Below, one piece after another: positions 36,620 through 47,645 of a DNA stretch of 64,000 nt. Made by a program: the position numbers and the translations under genes. Origin of the DNA: Rhynchosporium graminicola (lineage: Eukaryota; Ascomycota; Leotiomycetes; Helotiales; Ploettnerulaceae); contig FJUW01000040.1 in assembly GCA_900074885.1 (NCBI GenBank), positions 1 through 64,000 on the forward strand, in the 5' to 3' direction. Position 1 is the stretch's first letter. The number at the start of each line of letters is the position of its first letter. Under the pieces are notes generated by a model. The model saw only the letters and a program-made list of their open reading frames with translations, was not told where the DNA came from and made no database searches.

Positions 36620-39600
36620 AGAGTATAATAAGGAGATTATATCTAGTAATAAATTCTAATACTAGTAACTATAATAGCTTATTATCCTCTAAGTAACTAT
36701 AATTATCTATTAAATCTTCCTAAGCTTTAATTTACTAATCTAGTTTACGCGGAAGTCTAAGTTTACTTAAGTTAGTAGTATAGAAGTCTCTAAGCTTATA
36801 TAGAGTACCTATTAGGTTAGAAGCGTTATACTAAGTTAGGTCCAGGTTATAGCTTAGCTAGCTAACTTAATACTTCAGATTACCTCTTAGGAGCTATATA
36901 GCGAGTATATCTTATAACTTCTACTCTTCTTAAGTAGCGATAACCTCTAGGGGTAAGTTTAGTAACTCTTAGCTTAGTAATAAGTCGTCCGGGTCCTTAA
37001 AGAGTAATTCGGAGGCGAATATATTATATATAGAAGATCCCGAGAGTAAATCTAGCTTATAGGAATATCCGATCTTAGCTAAGACTTAGTATAATCTTAC
37101 TTAGAGACTAGATAGTTTCTTACTTAGCTAGTAATTCTTAAGGTTCTTTATAGAGAGAAATACCTTATCTTTAACTTCCTAGTCGATATTATACTATTTC
37201 GAGTCAGTTATAGCGCTTATTTTATATTAGGTAGCTAGTATATTAGCTTTTATAACCTCGATAGCGGATTTAGTATATTTAGCTAAGGATTTAGTATTAG
37301 TATAATTAAGCTTCTCTTATAGTATCGATCTAGTAAGTTACTTCTAGTCTTAGCTATTCCGTAGTAGTATACTATATTTAAGAGTATATAGCGCTATACC
37401 GATAGAGTTATAAAGTAAAGTTACTTAAGCGCGGTCTATTATTAATAATAGTTCGCCCTAGTTACTCTAGTAGTAATTAACGAAAAGTCTAAGGCGTTAG
37501 TTAATATACTAATTTATAATCTCTATTTATTTATTAGTTTACTAGTAGAAAGAAGTAGAGAGCTTAACTTTAACTCTAATTATATAGTAAAACTCTTACT
37601 AGAAAGATAAGACTAACTAAGCTCCTTAATCGGATATAATTAACTTAAGGGTATATTCGAAACGATATATCTATTAGATAAATAACGTTACTATCCCGCG
37701 GGTATTAATATTATAGTAGTATAGTATTAATACAGAGTCTTTCCTTAAGCAGTTAATAAATACTAATATCTTATTAAATCCTTAGTTATTAGGCGAGAAG
37801 TCCTTAAAATCTATAGCTAAGTGCTATATAAGGTAGCTAAGTACTAGTAATAAGTAGAGGAATCCTTACTATTTCGTTTACTTCAGATAAGAGTACTAAT
37901 AAGAGTAGTAATTATAAGTATACTATTTTATATCTGATATAAGTCCTTTCTAGTAGTAATAAGTAGAAATTATTTTAGCAGTCTTATAAGTATTTAGATA
38001 AGCGGAGGAAACTTAATCGTAGATTTCGCTAATTAAATAGGTATATAGCAGAGTATAGCGTTATACGTATAGATAACTATTATAAAGTAATAAACTATTA
38101 TTAATAGTATAGCTATCTCCTAATATATTCTATTTATTAGAGAATAATTCTTAGTTAAATTAATATAGTTTCTCGATCAAATTAAAGGAGTTACGTGCAG
38201 GTTCCAGTAGCGTATTAGTCTCTAGCGATATTAGGTATATATAACTAATTTAATCGATATAATACTTAGCTAGTTCTATATTAATCCTAAGGTCTAGGTA
38301 ATCTAGAGGTAATAAAACTTAAGATCTATTATCCTATTTCTATTATTCTTATATCCTTAGATCTTATTCCTTATAGCTAAGGATATTAGCTTTAGCGTTA
38401 TCTTTACTAAGTATATATATAATTTAAAAGTTGAATTCGGAAAGGAATTCTATCTATTTAGCTTACTTACTAGTTAGGACTTTAGTAGTTATAAAGTATT
38501 CTAAGGATTAATAGTCCGTATATACGCTAGTATAGTATTATAGAGATATAAGTTCTAGTCTCTATTTCCGGAAAGACTTAATAATAATATATAGCTCTTT
38601 ATTATAGATCTCCTAATTCAGTTTATATCTATTAAGAATATAAGAGTAGAATCTAATTAGATATTACTAGTTATCTTTATATAATTAGGAGATAACTCTA
38701 GCTATTATACTATTAGAAGTATTAGTTTCTAGTTTAGTCTATAATTCAGGGTCGAAATAGTATAGTTTCTATACTAATAGTAGCTATTAATATAAATCGT
38801 CGAAGGACTTCTTATAATTATTAGTAAAATTCTATAGTACTATAAGCCGAGTAAGTACTAAGAGAAGTTTAGCGATAAGGCCGAAATTCCGAATAAATTA
38901 ATAGTAGAACTTATAGAATCCTAAGAAGGATTTTATAGCTATTACTATTTCGGGGTACTTCTAGTCTACTAATAGTATTACCTTCTCAGGATCTAGCTCG
39001 ATTCCGTTAGTAATAATAATATATCTGAGGTATTTAGTCCGAGTAATATAGAATTCGCTTTTCTTAATATCTACTTAAAGTCTAGTATTTATTAAGCGTC
39101 GTAGTACTAATTTGATATATTCTTTATATTCCTAGAGTATTTCCGAGTATATAAGGATATTATTTAAGTAAGCTATATAGAAATTATCTAAGTAGTCTAG
39201 TAGTATATTATTTATATATCGCTAGTACATACTAGGTCTATTATAGAGCCTAAAAAGTAATACTTTATATTTATAAGATCCGAAGCGGGTTTAGAAAGTA
39301 GTATATTCCTCTAATTCAGGGTCTATATAGATATAGTTAAATATTACCCGGATATCTAGTTTAGTAAAGATTATTACTTTAAATATATAAGTTAAGAGCT
39401 TATTAATCCTAAGTATTAGGTATAAATCCTTTCGAGTAATCGTATTAAGCTTACGATAGTTAATATAGAAGTATAATCCTCTATCGGCTTTTTTAACGAA
39501 TAGTATAAGTAATATAAAGGGACTTTAGCTAGATTCGATAAATCCCTTATTTAAGTTCTTTATAAGATACTCCTTAGTTACTTATAATTTATCTATAGAT

Positions 39601-42300
39601 TACTAATATAAGAGCGAATATATATTAAGTAATAGTTCTTCAAGAATAATTTTATAATCGTATAAGCGATATAGTAGAAAAATATTAGAATCCCGCTTAG
39701 AAAAGGCTTCCTTAAGAGTATAGTATTATTCTAGTAGCTTTTCAGCTACGAGTTATTTAGTATTAAGATCCTTAAGAGAATTACTATTTAGATAGTCTTA
39801 TAAGAGGCGGTCTATCTTATAGATACTAATAAAGAATAATTCGGAACTTTTATATTTTATATTAAAGTAAAAAGCTATAGTATTAATTTAGTAAATCAGA
39901 ACTAGTTTCTAGATCCTTAGAGGTTAAGAGAAGTACTTATAGTAAGGTTTCGGCGCAAGTACTTTTCTTAATAAATTCGGAGCGGAAAGGAGTTCGGATT
40001 CCTTAGTAATAAGTAGAAATAAGTTAAAGAGTAAAGATAATACGTTAATATACTATATTATTATTATTTAGTATAATCAGCGTTAGTCTAGCTAGTTTAT
40101 AGCTAAGTCCTACGCGTTAGCGTTAATTTAGTAAGATTGATTAATACTAAGTTTATAAAGTAATAGAGTTATAATTATCTTCTTATTATATTAGAAAGTA
40201 GCTAGATAGCGTTCCGATTATAGTAGCTTATAGTAGAGTATATCTAGTTTAACTTGAAATCGTTATATCTATTTAATACTAATAATTATATCTTATTATC
40301 CTAAATCGAGGAGAATAAAAAGGTAATTATAAATACACTTACTATTAATAGAAAGGTATAAACGTATAAAATAAGTAATATAAGTTCTAATAGACTATTA
40401 GAAACTACGTATTAGAATAGAATAAAGTAGTAGCTCGATTTTAATACTAAGGGCCCCTAATAGTTATCTAGTAAGAGTACGATTAATAAATAGATAACTA
40501 TTCGCTCTAGTATTAATTAAGCTATTTATAGAGACTCTTAGCTTATTTATACTAATTATAGTCGGGTATATGAATTACTTATTTCTTATTAGGGAGTTAA
40601 GGTCTAGATTAGAGAGATTATATTTATATAGACCTAGGAAGGAGTTTTTACTTAAGCCTTATCGTTTCTCTTTAGTATTAGTCCAGATTCAGAGGGTATA
40701 TCTTCTACTACTTCTTTAGTTACTTAATCCTCTTCTAGAAATTCGTTAATTAATTGAACTTTAGGCAGGTTAAAGTAGTCTAGCTTAATATAACTGAGCT
40801 ATCTATAACTATAATACTTAAGGAGTTCTCCGGTCGAGGTAGTAGGGCGTTTTAGCGCGGAGGGAGTATTAGCTTATACCGGGGTAGAGGTATATACGTA
40901 TAGTATAGGAGTAGTTTATCGAGGAGCTAAGCTTAAGGACCAGTAAGAGGTAGAACTAGTAGTAGTTATAGTAGTAATAGTAAGCTTATAGTACTATACC
41001 TAGGTAGTAGCTTTCTTAGGATAAGTATATTCTAAGTTATAGCGATACTTAGTATTAAAAGAAAGTAAGGATCTAACTATAGAAGCGTAGTTCTTATTCT
41101 ATATTAGTTTAATAATAAGGATTAAAGCGCGTAAGGATAGTATAATCTTATCTTATATATAGAAGAATTACTCTTTCTTTTTAACTTTACTTTAGATAGT
41201 AGCACTTTAAAATCGATTACGAAACTCGGTAAAGGTCTCGCGTATATAGCCGAGTTATTATATTTCTAAGTAGTAGAAAGTATTATAGTAATTATCTTCC
41301 TCTAAACTAGTAAGAAAGTTCTTCTCTAATAAGGAGATTATTTTATCGCTAGTTTTAAACTTATTAGTAAAGTACTAAGGCGTAAGATACTCCTTAGCTA
41401 ATCTAGTAACTAGCTCCTATACGAGAACGCGCCGAGAGAAGTCTATAAGGTAATAGTCAGCGTTTATAGCTAGCTAGTCTCGTATTAATACTCTTTATTA
41501 GAGGAAGGTAAGGTCCGATCTATTATCTAGGGGAAAGATCTTCTTAGTAAGATAAGACTTCCTAAGGAATAAATCTACTGATTCGGCGCCGGAAGAAGGA
41601 GATAGTTTATTAGGAATAGTATTCTCTCTCTCAGTACTACGTATCAGAATAGAGTTTATTAGGTTATTAAACTCCGCTATACGCGGAGATTATAGTATTA
41701 GTTCTAGTAGGAAAGTCAAAGATAAGCAAGGGACTCTTATAAGGAACTTATCTTATATAGAGATTAGTTTATTTATAGTATTTTCTAGAGAGTTATTCTT
41801 TTCCTCTTAGTCTACTAATTATTATAAGAGGGAATAGACCAGGTTCGAGTTACCTATAGTAATAGGAGTACTTAGCGATTATACTCTTAATAAATTTCAC
41901 TTTTGTTTTCCTTTCCTTCTTAGTTAGTACTTCCTTAATAAGGTATTAATATTCTTTAAGGTAAGAGATATTTAGAGTAAGGAAAGGTATAATAGATTAG
42001 GTTTAGAGGTAGAGTAGAGGGGATCGCGTTAAGTTCCCTTAGAACTAGAGGAGTCTTTAGTTTATTAGTTAAGAGCTATAATAGTAGCTTAAAAAGGAGT
42101 ATATTAGGATTATTTCAGCGGCGATACGTAAAAGTTAAAGTTCTAAGGTATTTATTATACCTTCTTTAAAATCTATCTATAATTCCTTTATATTAAGAAG
42201 GTTATTAAAAGAGCGTTAGCGAAAACTTCCTCTATTATACTATTTACGATAAGCTAAATTAAACCTTAATTTATAGTTATCCGAGAGATCTCTAGTATCT
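36620..42300 (-). pseudogene. RIP-broken gag-pol of C3 with C-terminal chromodomain
   Basis: Minus translation gives a reverse transcriptase around 39140-39400 (FTKLDI...; TTF.TRFGSYKYKVL; YLNNILIYS, where both catalytic Asp of YLDD are now Asn). A chromodomain-like end lies around 36750-37000; the clearest text, in C2, is QLLRGNLKY.VS.LSYNPDLT.YN. gag lies toward 42300. Gap-free here, unlike C1 and C2, but with stops throughout. Confidence 0.82.
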
Positions 42301-42389
42301 TAGCTATATATAAGTAGTTATCGAATAACTAACTTAGTAGTAAGATATTATAGTAAGCTATCTCCGGCTATCTTAATCTTTTTATTTAA

Positions 42390-42657
42390 TATAATAATAT
42401 AAGACTTAAAGTAGTATATAAGTAAGAATAAACGAGTAGGGAGGCTAAGAGCGATCTTATATAGTCTACTACGAAGAAAATAAAAAGATAAGGAAGGAAG
42501 AAGAAGAGAGATAGAGTATAAGGTACCTTATATATATATACCGGTATTAGCCCGATACTATACCGAGTCGGATACTAGTTCTGCCGGGATACCTATGAAC
42601 TTGGGCCCTGGTATCTATCCTTCTTCTCATGTGATATTCAGGTGAGCTGTCGTCATA
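42390..42657 (-). repeat. LTR of C3 (right, 5' relative to pol)
   Basis: 268 bp, ending GCTGTCGTCATA before TSD atact. Its last 60 bp carry little RIP. Confidence 0.9.
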
Positions 42658-42662
42658 ATACT

Positions 42663-42843
42663 AGAAGCGTAAGAGTTAATAATACTTAAAAAGATAAGAG
42701 AATTAATTCGGGAAATACTAGAGAGATATAAGATAGTAATTAAAGCTAGAGGTACCTATATAAAATACTAAAGAAAAGAATAAAAGCAGTATTACTAAGT
42801 ATCTAGTATGCACGGCCTAGAATTATATATTATTTACCTATGA
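42663..42843 (+). pseudogene. Tc1-like transposase C-terminus and right end of G2, segment 3 of 3
   Basis: The plus frame reads LIREILERYKIVIKARGTY followed by IKY and a stop (about 42705-42771), matching the conserved C-terminus of fungal Tc1-like transposases. The right terminus TATTTACC (42831-42838) mirrors the left end of G2, and a TA (42844-42845) follows. This is the edge of the repeat region; base composition changes within 100 bp. Confidence 0.78.
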
Positions 42844-42933
42844 TACTAAGTAATAATACAGGTTATTTCGTGCCTTCTCTTATAGGTCCAAGTTCAACCC
42901 ACGACCTCAGACTTTCTCACCCCATGATCGCCC

Positions 42934-44086
42934 ATGTCGCTACTGAATTTAAACCAGATTACATCTCCAGGTAGCATCGTTGATGACCCTCCGATACCAC
43001 CCCTCACTGCGGACGCCAAAATCTCAGGTCGTGTCGCAGCGATCCTCCGCGTATTTGAGGGCTGCAAGAACGGCTATCCGCCTTCAGAACCCTGGACAGA
43101 GCACAAACTCAGTAGTGAGGAGTACGAGGACCTGCAGCGTCGACTAGAAGACGACGTAGAACTTTGGGGGTACGTTCATGATAAGGCCAGGTTAGTGACG
43201 GATATGACTGCTGGGACTTTACAGAGTGCTGATAGGAGTTTGTAGATATGATTACGACCTTATCCGCGGCAAACTCATTATTCGTATGCCGACAACGTTG
43301 CATAACACCTTCGCGTGTGAACTGGTGACAGCGATCAAGGAGGGGTTTGAGAGTCTGAAGAGGAGCCAAGTAGAGACGCGGCCATTCATCAGTAAAATCA
43401 TTTCACTGAGCGGCGAAATTCATTTCGAAGAGAACGGGAAAAAGTTCAAACATAAGCCGGATATAAGGTTCCATCATGAGGATGCCGCATGGCCTGGCGT
43501 TATATTTGAAGTATCGTATTCGCAGAAGCGGAAGAGCTTAATTGACTTAGCTGAAAACTACCTTCTTGCATCAGACGGAGGAATCAGAGTAATAGTTGGA
43601 ATAGATGTTGAATATAAGAAGTTAAAGGAAGCTAGTATATCCATTTGGCGCTTGAAGACATCGCAAGGCGTGGATGGACAACCCGAGGGTGAAGTCGTTC
43701 AGGAGCTTGACAACGAGGTATTTATACATTTTTACCCCTCAGCAGTTAGTGTAATCACTGACGTATAGTAGCTTTTCAGGGACTCCGAAGGCAATCCGAT
43801 CCTATCATCATCTGGCCTCAAGCTACCTCTCGAGAATTTCGCCGTCCAAGCACTGTCTGATGGGCTCCCTGATTGCTCTGTTATAATTGGTCCAGAAGTA
43901 CTATGCACGTTGTTAGCCAAAGCAGAGAAGTGGAATGGAAAGTCGACACTACCACAGGGTGTAAAGCCTGCACGAATCAAGCGGAAGTATCGTGAAATAA
44001 CACCGGAGGAGCAGCTTACAATATCTGATGAGGAAAGGATTAGAGAGGAGGAACGAATACAAAGGAGGACTGAGAAGGCAGATTAA
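42934..44086 (+). CDS. Uma2/PD-(D/E)XK nuclease-like protein, 3 exons
   Basis: Exons 42934-43190, 43246-43717 and 43772-44086 give 347 aa. The introns are 55 and 54 nt. The first joins ...HDKAR to YDYDLIRG across GTTAGT...TTTGTAG with branch GCTGAT. The second (GTATTT...TAGTAG, branch CACTGAC) restores the frame to ...LDNELFRDSEGNP; its acceptor is less certain than the first. The core KPDIRF ... VIFEVSYSQ ... LAENYL fits the Asp and Glu-x-Ser/Lys pattern of the Uma2-type restriction-endonuclease-like fold, and similar proteins of unknown function are common in filamentous ascomycetes. The C-terminus is charged (EEERIQRRTEKAD). Activity and target are unknown. The start codon lies 88 bp from the TA flanking transposon G2. 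Confidence 0.8.
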
Positions 44087-44397
44087 ACCTATGGCAAGGC
44101 AAAGACTTTTAGCTAAGGCGAGCAGTCCGGCAGCAGTCTGAAGAGTGTAGTGGAGGATACAGAGGGTCTGGATTCTCCATCGGTCTGGAGTAAGCGTTTT
44201 CAAGCGCTAGTATAATGATGCTCGCAAAGCTTGGATTTCGGAGCAGGTCAGACAGGAGCCCTCTGAGGGTGTTCCGCAACATTGTGCCGGGGCTCTTCTT
44301 AGGCGTTCTGGGCAACTATAGGGAAGTAATTGAAGTGAATGAAGCAGAAGTTCTTGCTGTAACCATACAAATAATAGCATTTTAGTACCCTTCAGTC

Positions 44398-44701
44398 ATG
44401 ATTCCCTCTGCTACTGCGGACCCAAGACTTGATTCTAAGGATAGCAACTTCGTTGCACTCAGTGCAATTGATGCAACCAATGAAGCAAAATGTAAGGTAC
44501 CCCTCGACATCAAGAAACGCATTACTGAACAAATCTCTAGATGACCCCGAACTTCTAGCTAGGGCACTAGCTGGCCTCCTAATTGTAGCACCAAGGTGGG
44601 GAGATGAGCAGTTATTGGCAAACGTGGAAGTCATCGATCTTGTTCTGAATGGACAGCCTACAGGCGTGAAAACAATCTTATCCGGGCCCCTAGCCTATTA
44701 A
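44398..44701 (+). CDS. Small two-exon gene, unknown function
   Basis: Exons 44398-44491 and 44541-44701 are joined by a 49-nt intron (GTAAGG ... TTACTGAAC ... CTCTAG) and give 84 aa. The joined protein is even in composition and includes DPELLARALAGLLIVAPRW and VEVIDLVLNGQPTGV. A predicted splice that joins two frames this cleanly favours a real gene, or the tail of one with more upstream exons. I recognise no family. It could also be a relic of a longer gene. Confidence 0.42.
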
Positions 44702-45320
44702 GTTGGAGCTTCTCAAAGCTTTCAATTTCTGTAGGGAAAAGGCATCTATTTCTGTGCCAGTCCGGTGATTTGACAATGAAAAAGACATCTCAGTGATTCG
44801 CTCCCTTCAATAGGGTGAAATCACGTAACAAACGCTCTATGGTAGCAAGCAGATTTCAGGCTAGAAGAGTTCAAACTTCAACATGACAGAGAGAGACCTA
44901 TCAGTTATGTGCCAAAATACCAAGTCAATGTTGGGGTAAATCGGATTCGAGATAGCCAGCCACCAGAGTGGGGTGGATGTTCAACAACCAGCAGTATCAT
45001 CCCATCTCTAGCAGCCTCAACAAACAACCCGAAGCTTGCACGAGCTCGGCAAACACAATGGAGTAAACATATCTGCTTGGGGTTCCGGGATGAATCATTT
45101 TTTCCGCCGAAATAATCACTACTAGATGTACCTTTTGAACTATTTTTGCCAGCACACCGCTAGATCACTGACCGGCGGGGGGGGTGAATGTGAACTTTAC
45201 TGCACGTTTTTTGAAAATACTTGAACAGAAAACGATAAAACGACTTGTAACGCTTACATACTGTGGAATAATTATTAGCTGGCTCGTTGGCATCTTTACA
45301 CTTCTTTTTACTTCTAGACA
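44702..45320. other. Intergenic, nothing recognised
   Basis: Normal composition. Short ORFs at 44909-45115 and 45184-45402 lack family features; the latter overlaps the next gene's start in another frame. Probably holds the promoter of the next gene. Confidence 0.6.
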
Positions 45321-46581
45321 ATGGCAACGTTCCTCAGCCCCTGTCCTACCCGTCCATCAACCGCTACCCAAGAAGCTGAGAAGGAGTTTAACATTTGCCT
45401 AGTGGGCTCTGGAGGGGTCGGTACTATTGCTGCGCTTACACTTGAGAAATCGGGCAGGGCTAAGGTCACTGTTGTAGTGAGAGGAAGTTATGGTGTTGTT
45501 AGTGAGAAGGGATTTGATATTGAGAGTGTGGATCATGGCGACTTAAAAGGTTGGAAACCGTCGAGAAGTGAGTTGCCTTCTACTTTTCATGTTACTTCTT
45601 CGTGGGGTTGGGTTTATCTCCCGATTTGAAGGGTTGGACATGTATGAAGGCGTGATAACAGTGCTTGAAATAAAACATATAAAGAATGAAGGTTGACATT
45701 AGTTAAAAGTCGCCTCTAGTATGAAAGAAGCAGCATTCGCACCTCGTTCCCATCATTCGTTACATATCCCAACTGGAGCAGCAACACCAATGGAATCTCC
45801 TCGTGAGCGATACGATTTCCTCGTCCTGTGTAGCAAACAGCTTCCAGACAAATACTCCTTAGCAGCCATGGTCTCACCACTCATCATGCCAGGGTACACA
45901 ACAATCGTGCTCATGCAGAACGGACTCTTCATACACGTCCCTTTTACCACTCAATTTCCCCAAAACGTGATTATGTCTGCTGTATCCATGATCGGCGTCT
46001 TCACCGAAGGCTCTAACAAAATCAAACAAATCGGCTCGGATATACTCCAAATCGGCGCTCACTACCATTCAGGCGTAACTGACTCGGTTTCTTCCCAGCG
46101 GACACAAACGTTCTTCGACATGTACAGCTCCGGCGGTGCGAAAAGTTGCGTCCTAGCACCAGACATGATGCAAACACGCTATGCCCAACTCCTCTGGAAC
46201 GCACCGTACAATTGTCTCTGTGCACTCATGGGCATGACAGTCGGTGAGGTCCAGCGATCGGGAGCGCGAGAGAAACTCGTGGAGCCGATGATGCGCGAAA
46301 TTGTGGCTATCGCAAAGGCAGACGGCATAGTGTTGACTGAGGAGTTGGTGCACGAGATTCTTTACAGCAGTCCGGAGACGAGTAGGTGGCGGCCGAGTAT
46401 GATGTTGGATAGAGAGCAAGGGAGGCCGATGGAGATTGAGGTTATTCTTGGTGATCCTATTAGGAGGGGAAGGGAGCTTGGAGTGGAGGCCAAGGTTATC
46501 GAGAGTGTATATGAGTTGCTGTGTTTGGTGAGGTGGAGGTCAGATAATCCAGTAGATGGGGGCGAAGCGCATATTGGTTGA
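45321..46581 (+). CDS. Ketopantoate reductase-like (ApbA/PanE family), splicing unclear, catalytic Lys replaced
   Basis: The first exon (from 45321) carries an N-terminal Rossmann motif, NICLVGSGGVGTIAALTLEK, then a hydrophobic strand. The second part (45721-46581 or slightly earlier) gives YDFLVLCSKQLPD, the LLWNAPYNCLCALMG helix and GRPMEIEVILGD, as in 2-dehydropantoate 2-reductases (NADPH-dependent, pantothenate pathway). The active-site Lys expected just before the LLWN segment is Gln (YAQLLWN), and the usual NP is NC, so catalysis is doubtful; fungi have many such paralogues. A perfect GTGAGT donor at 45568 (phase 1) has no good acceptor that keeps frame: CCTCTAG at 45719 gives an immediate stop, GAAAG at 45727 keeps frame but is weak, and TTAG at 45702 fits phase 0 only. 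Confidence 0.68.
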
Positions 46582-47645
46582 TATAGCCTCGGGACCTTCT
46601 TCAAGGTAGGTAATTATGGCCAGTGGCAATCAAGGTCTCGCCCAAAGCAGCTGCGTTCCTTTGAAAGACTTGCAACAAATTGATTTTGGGTCAGATCTGC
46701 TGCATCTAGCGTGTACTTTCTACTGTATACTTTTACTTGCAACTCAGAATAGAGACGCTATTTGCTGCGCTGCCATCAGAGTTGCATTTTTCGGGCTGGA
46801 ACTTGCTTTAGAGTATTATTCTACGAAGTATCCTCTATCTCGATCGGAGGACAAGCCGCGAAATGTTACGGGACACCACTGAGTGAGTTATCATTCAAAG
46901 TCGTATACTCATCTGATGACTTTACTTCGTTAATGACTTGATTTCGTCCGAGACGAATTTCCTCAACTTTAAAAGTCCTATTCTAAAGAATTTAGTCTTT
47001 CTATTTACTAGTATTGGGCGACTTGGCGAGTGCATAAACTGTTGCAACTCTGATGGCAGCGCAGCGCCGCCGCAGCTGATAGGATCCGCAGTTTATATCT
47101 GGACGTGTGGCGGGCTTGAGGTCGGTACTTCCTCTAGACCATAAGATGAGATATATCAAAAGTTCACGTACTTTTGACCAGCTTCGATTGCCTATGTACT
47201 TGCGGCTATCTTCAAATACATCCCATAGCTCATGAGCTCATAAGCATCTCAGGCATCGAGTCATACCAAGTCATATGATATCATTCCCTTCCAATGATCC
47301 ACACGACCATGCATCCATGCACAATATCAGGTCGCGACCAAGCAAGAAATTCGATGTTAGTCGCCACCCAAGCGATCTTTAGAATCAAGATGTCCGGAAC
47401 CCCTATTTTTACCGAGACATTCCCTCCCAAACGCCGAAAGTATGCAATACAAATAAATACACAAGCACATTTGCCAATGAGACAAAGTGGACTTTCGATG
47501 AGTTGAGCTTCGAGAGGGTCGGTCAAGATGAAGCTGTAAGAAGGTGTATCGAGAAATTGGTTAACAAAGAGGTTCTGGGCCAAATTTCTGTATCAAACGA
47601 ATATGCCAAGCTGGATATTCAACGGGTTCTGTCAAGCAACGCAGC
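46582..47645. other. Intergenic between convergent genes
   Basis: Small ORFs at 46616-46882 and 46938-47144 have no recognisable features. The stretch contains the inverted repeat listed separately. Both neighbouring genes end here. Confidence 0.6.
46764..47065. repeat. 23-bp perfect inverted repeat, arms 256 bp apart
   Basis: Arm 46764-46786 contains TGCGCTGCCATCAGAGTTGC; arm 47043-47065 is its exact reverse complement. Flanks do not match. It may be ends or remains of a small element, or a stable structure in a 3' region. Confidence 0.75.

Larger units (their letters stand above)
28034..42657 (-). mobile_element. Ty3/Gypsy chromovirus copy C3, with E inserted in its left LTR
   Basis: TSD atact (28029-28033 and 42658-42662). 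The right LTR is 42390-42657. The left LTR is split by E into 28034-28066 and 34914-35148, again totalling 268 bp. Net length without E and its TSD is 7,777 bp. It has no N, so it is the best full-length copy of family C here. pol is on minus and RIP-broken. Confidence 0.92.

Noticed and set aside
43768..43771. Stop at 43766-43768 as the true end of the Uma2-like gene
   Set aside because: A 54-nt intron just before it joins an open downstream frame of 105 codons (including the stop) with protein-like text, giving a better full-length protein.
45184..45402. 72-codon ORF with a hydrophobic segment upstream of the reductase
   Set aside because: Overlaps the better-supported start of the reductase exon in another frame and has no family match I can recognise.
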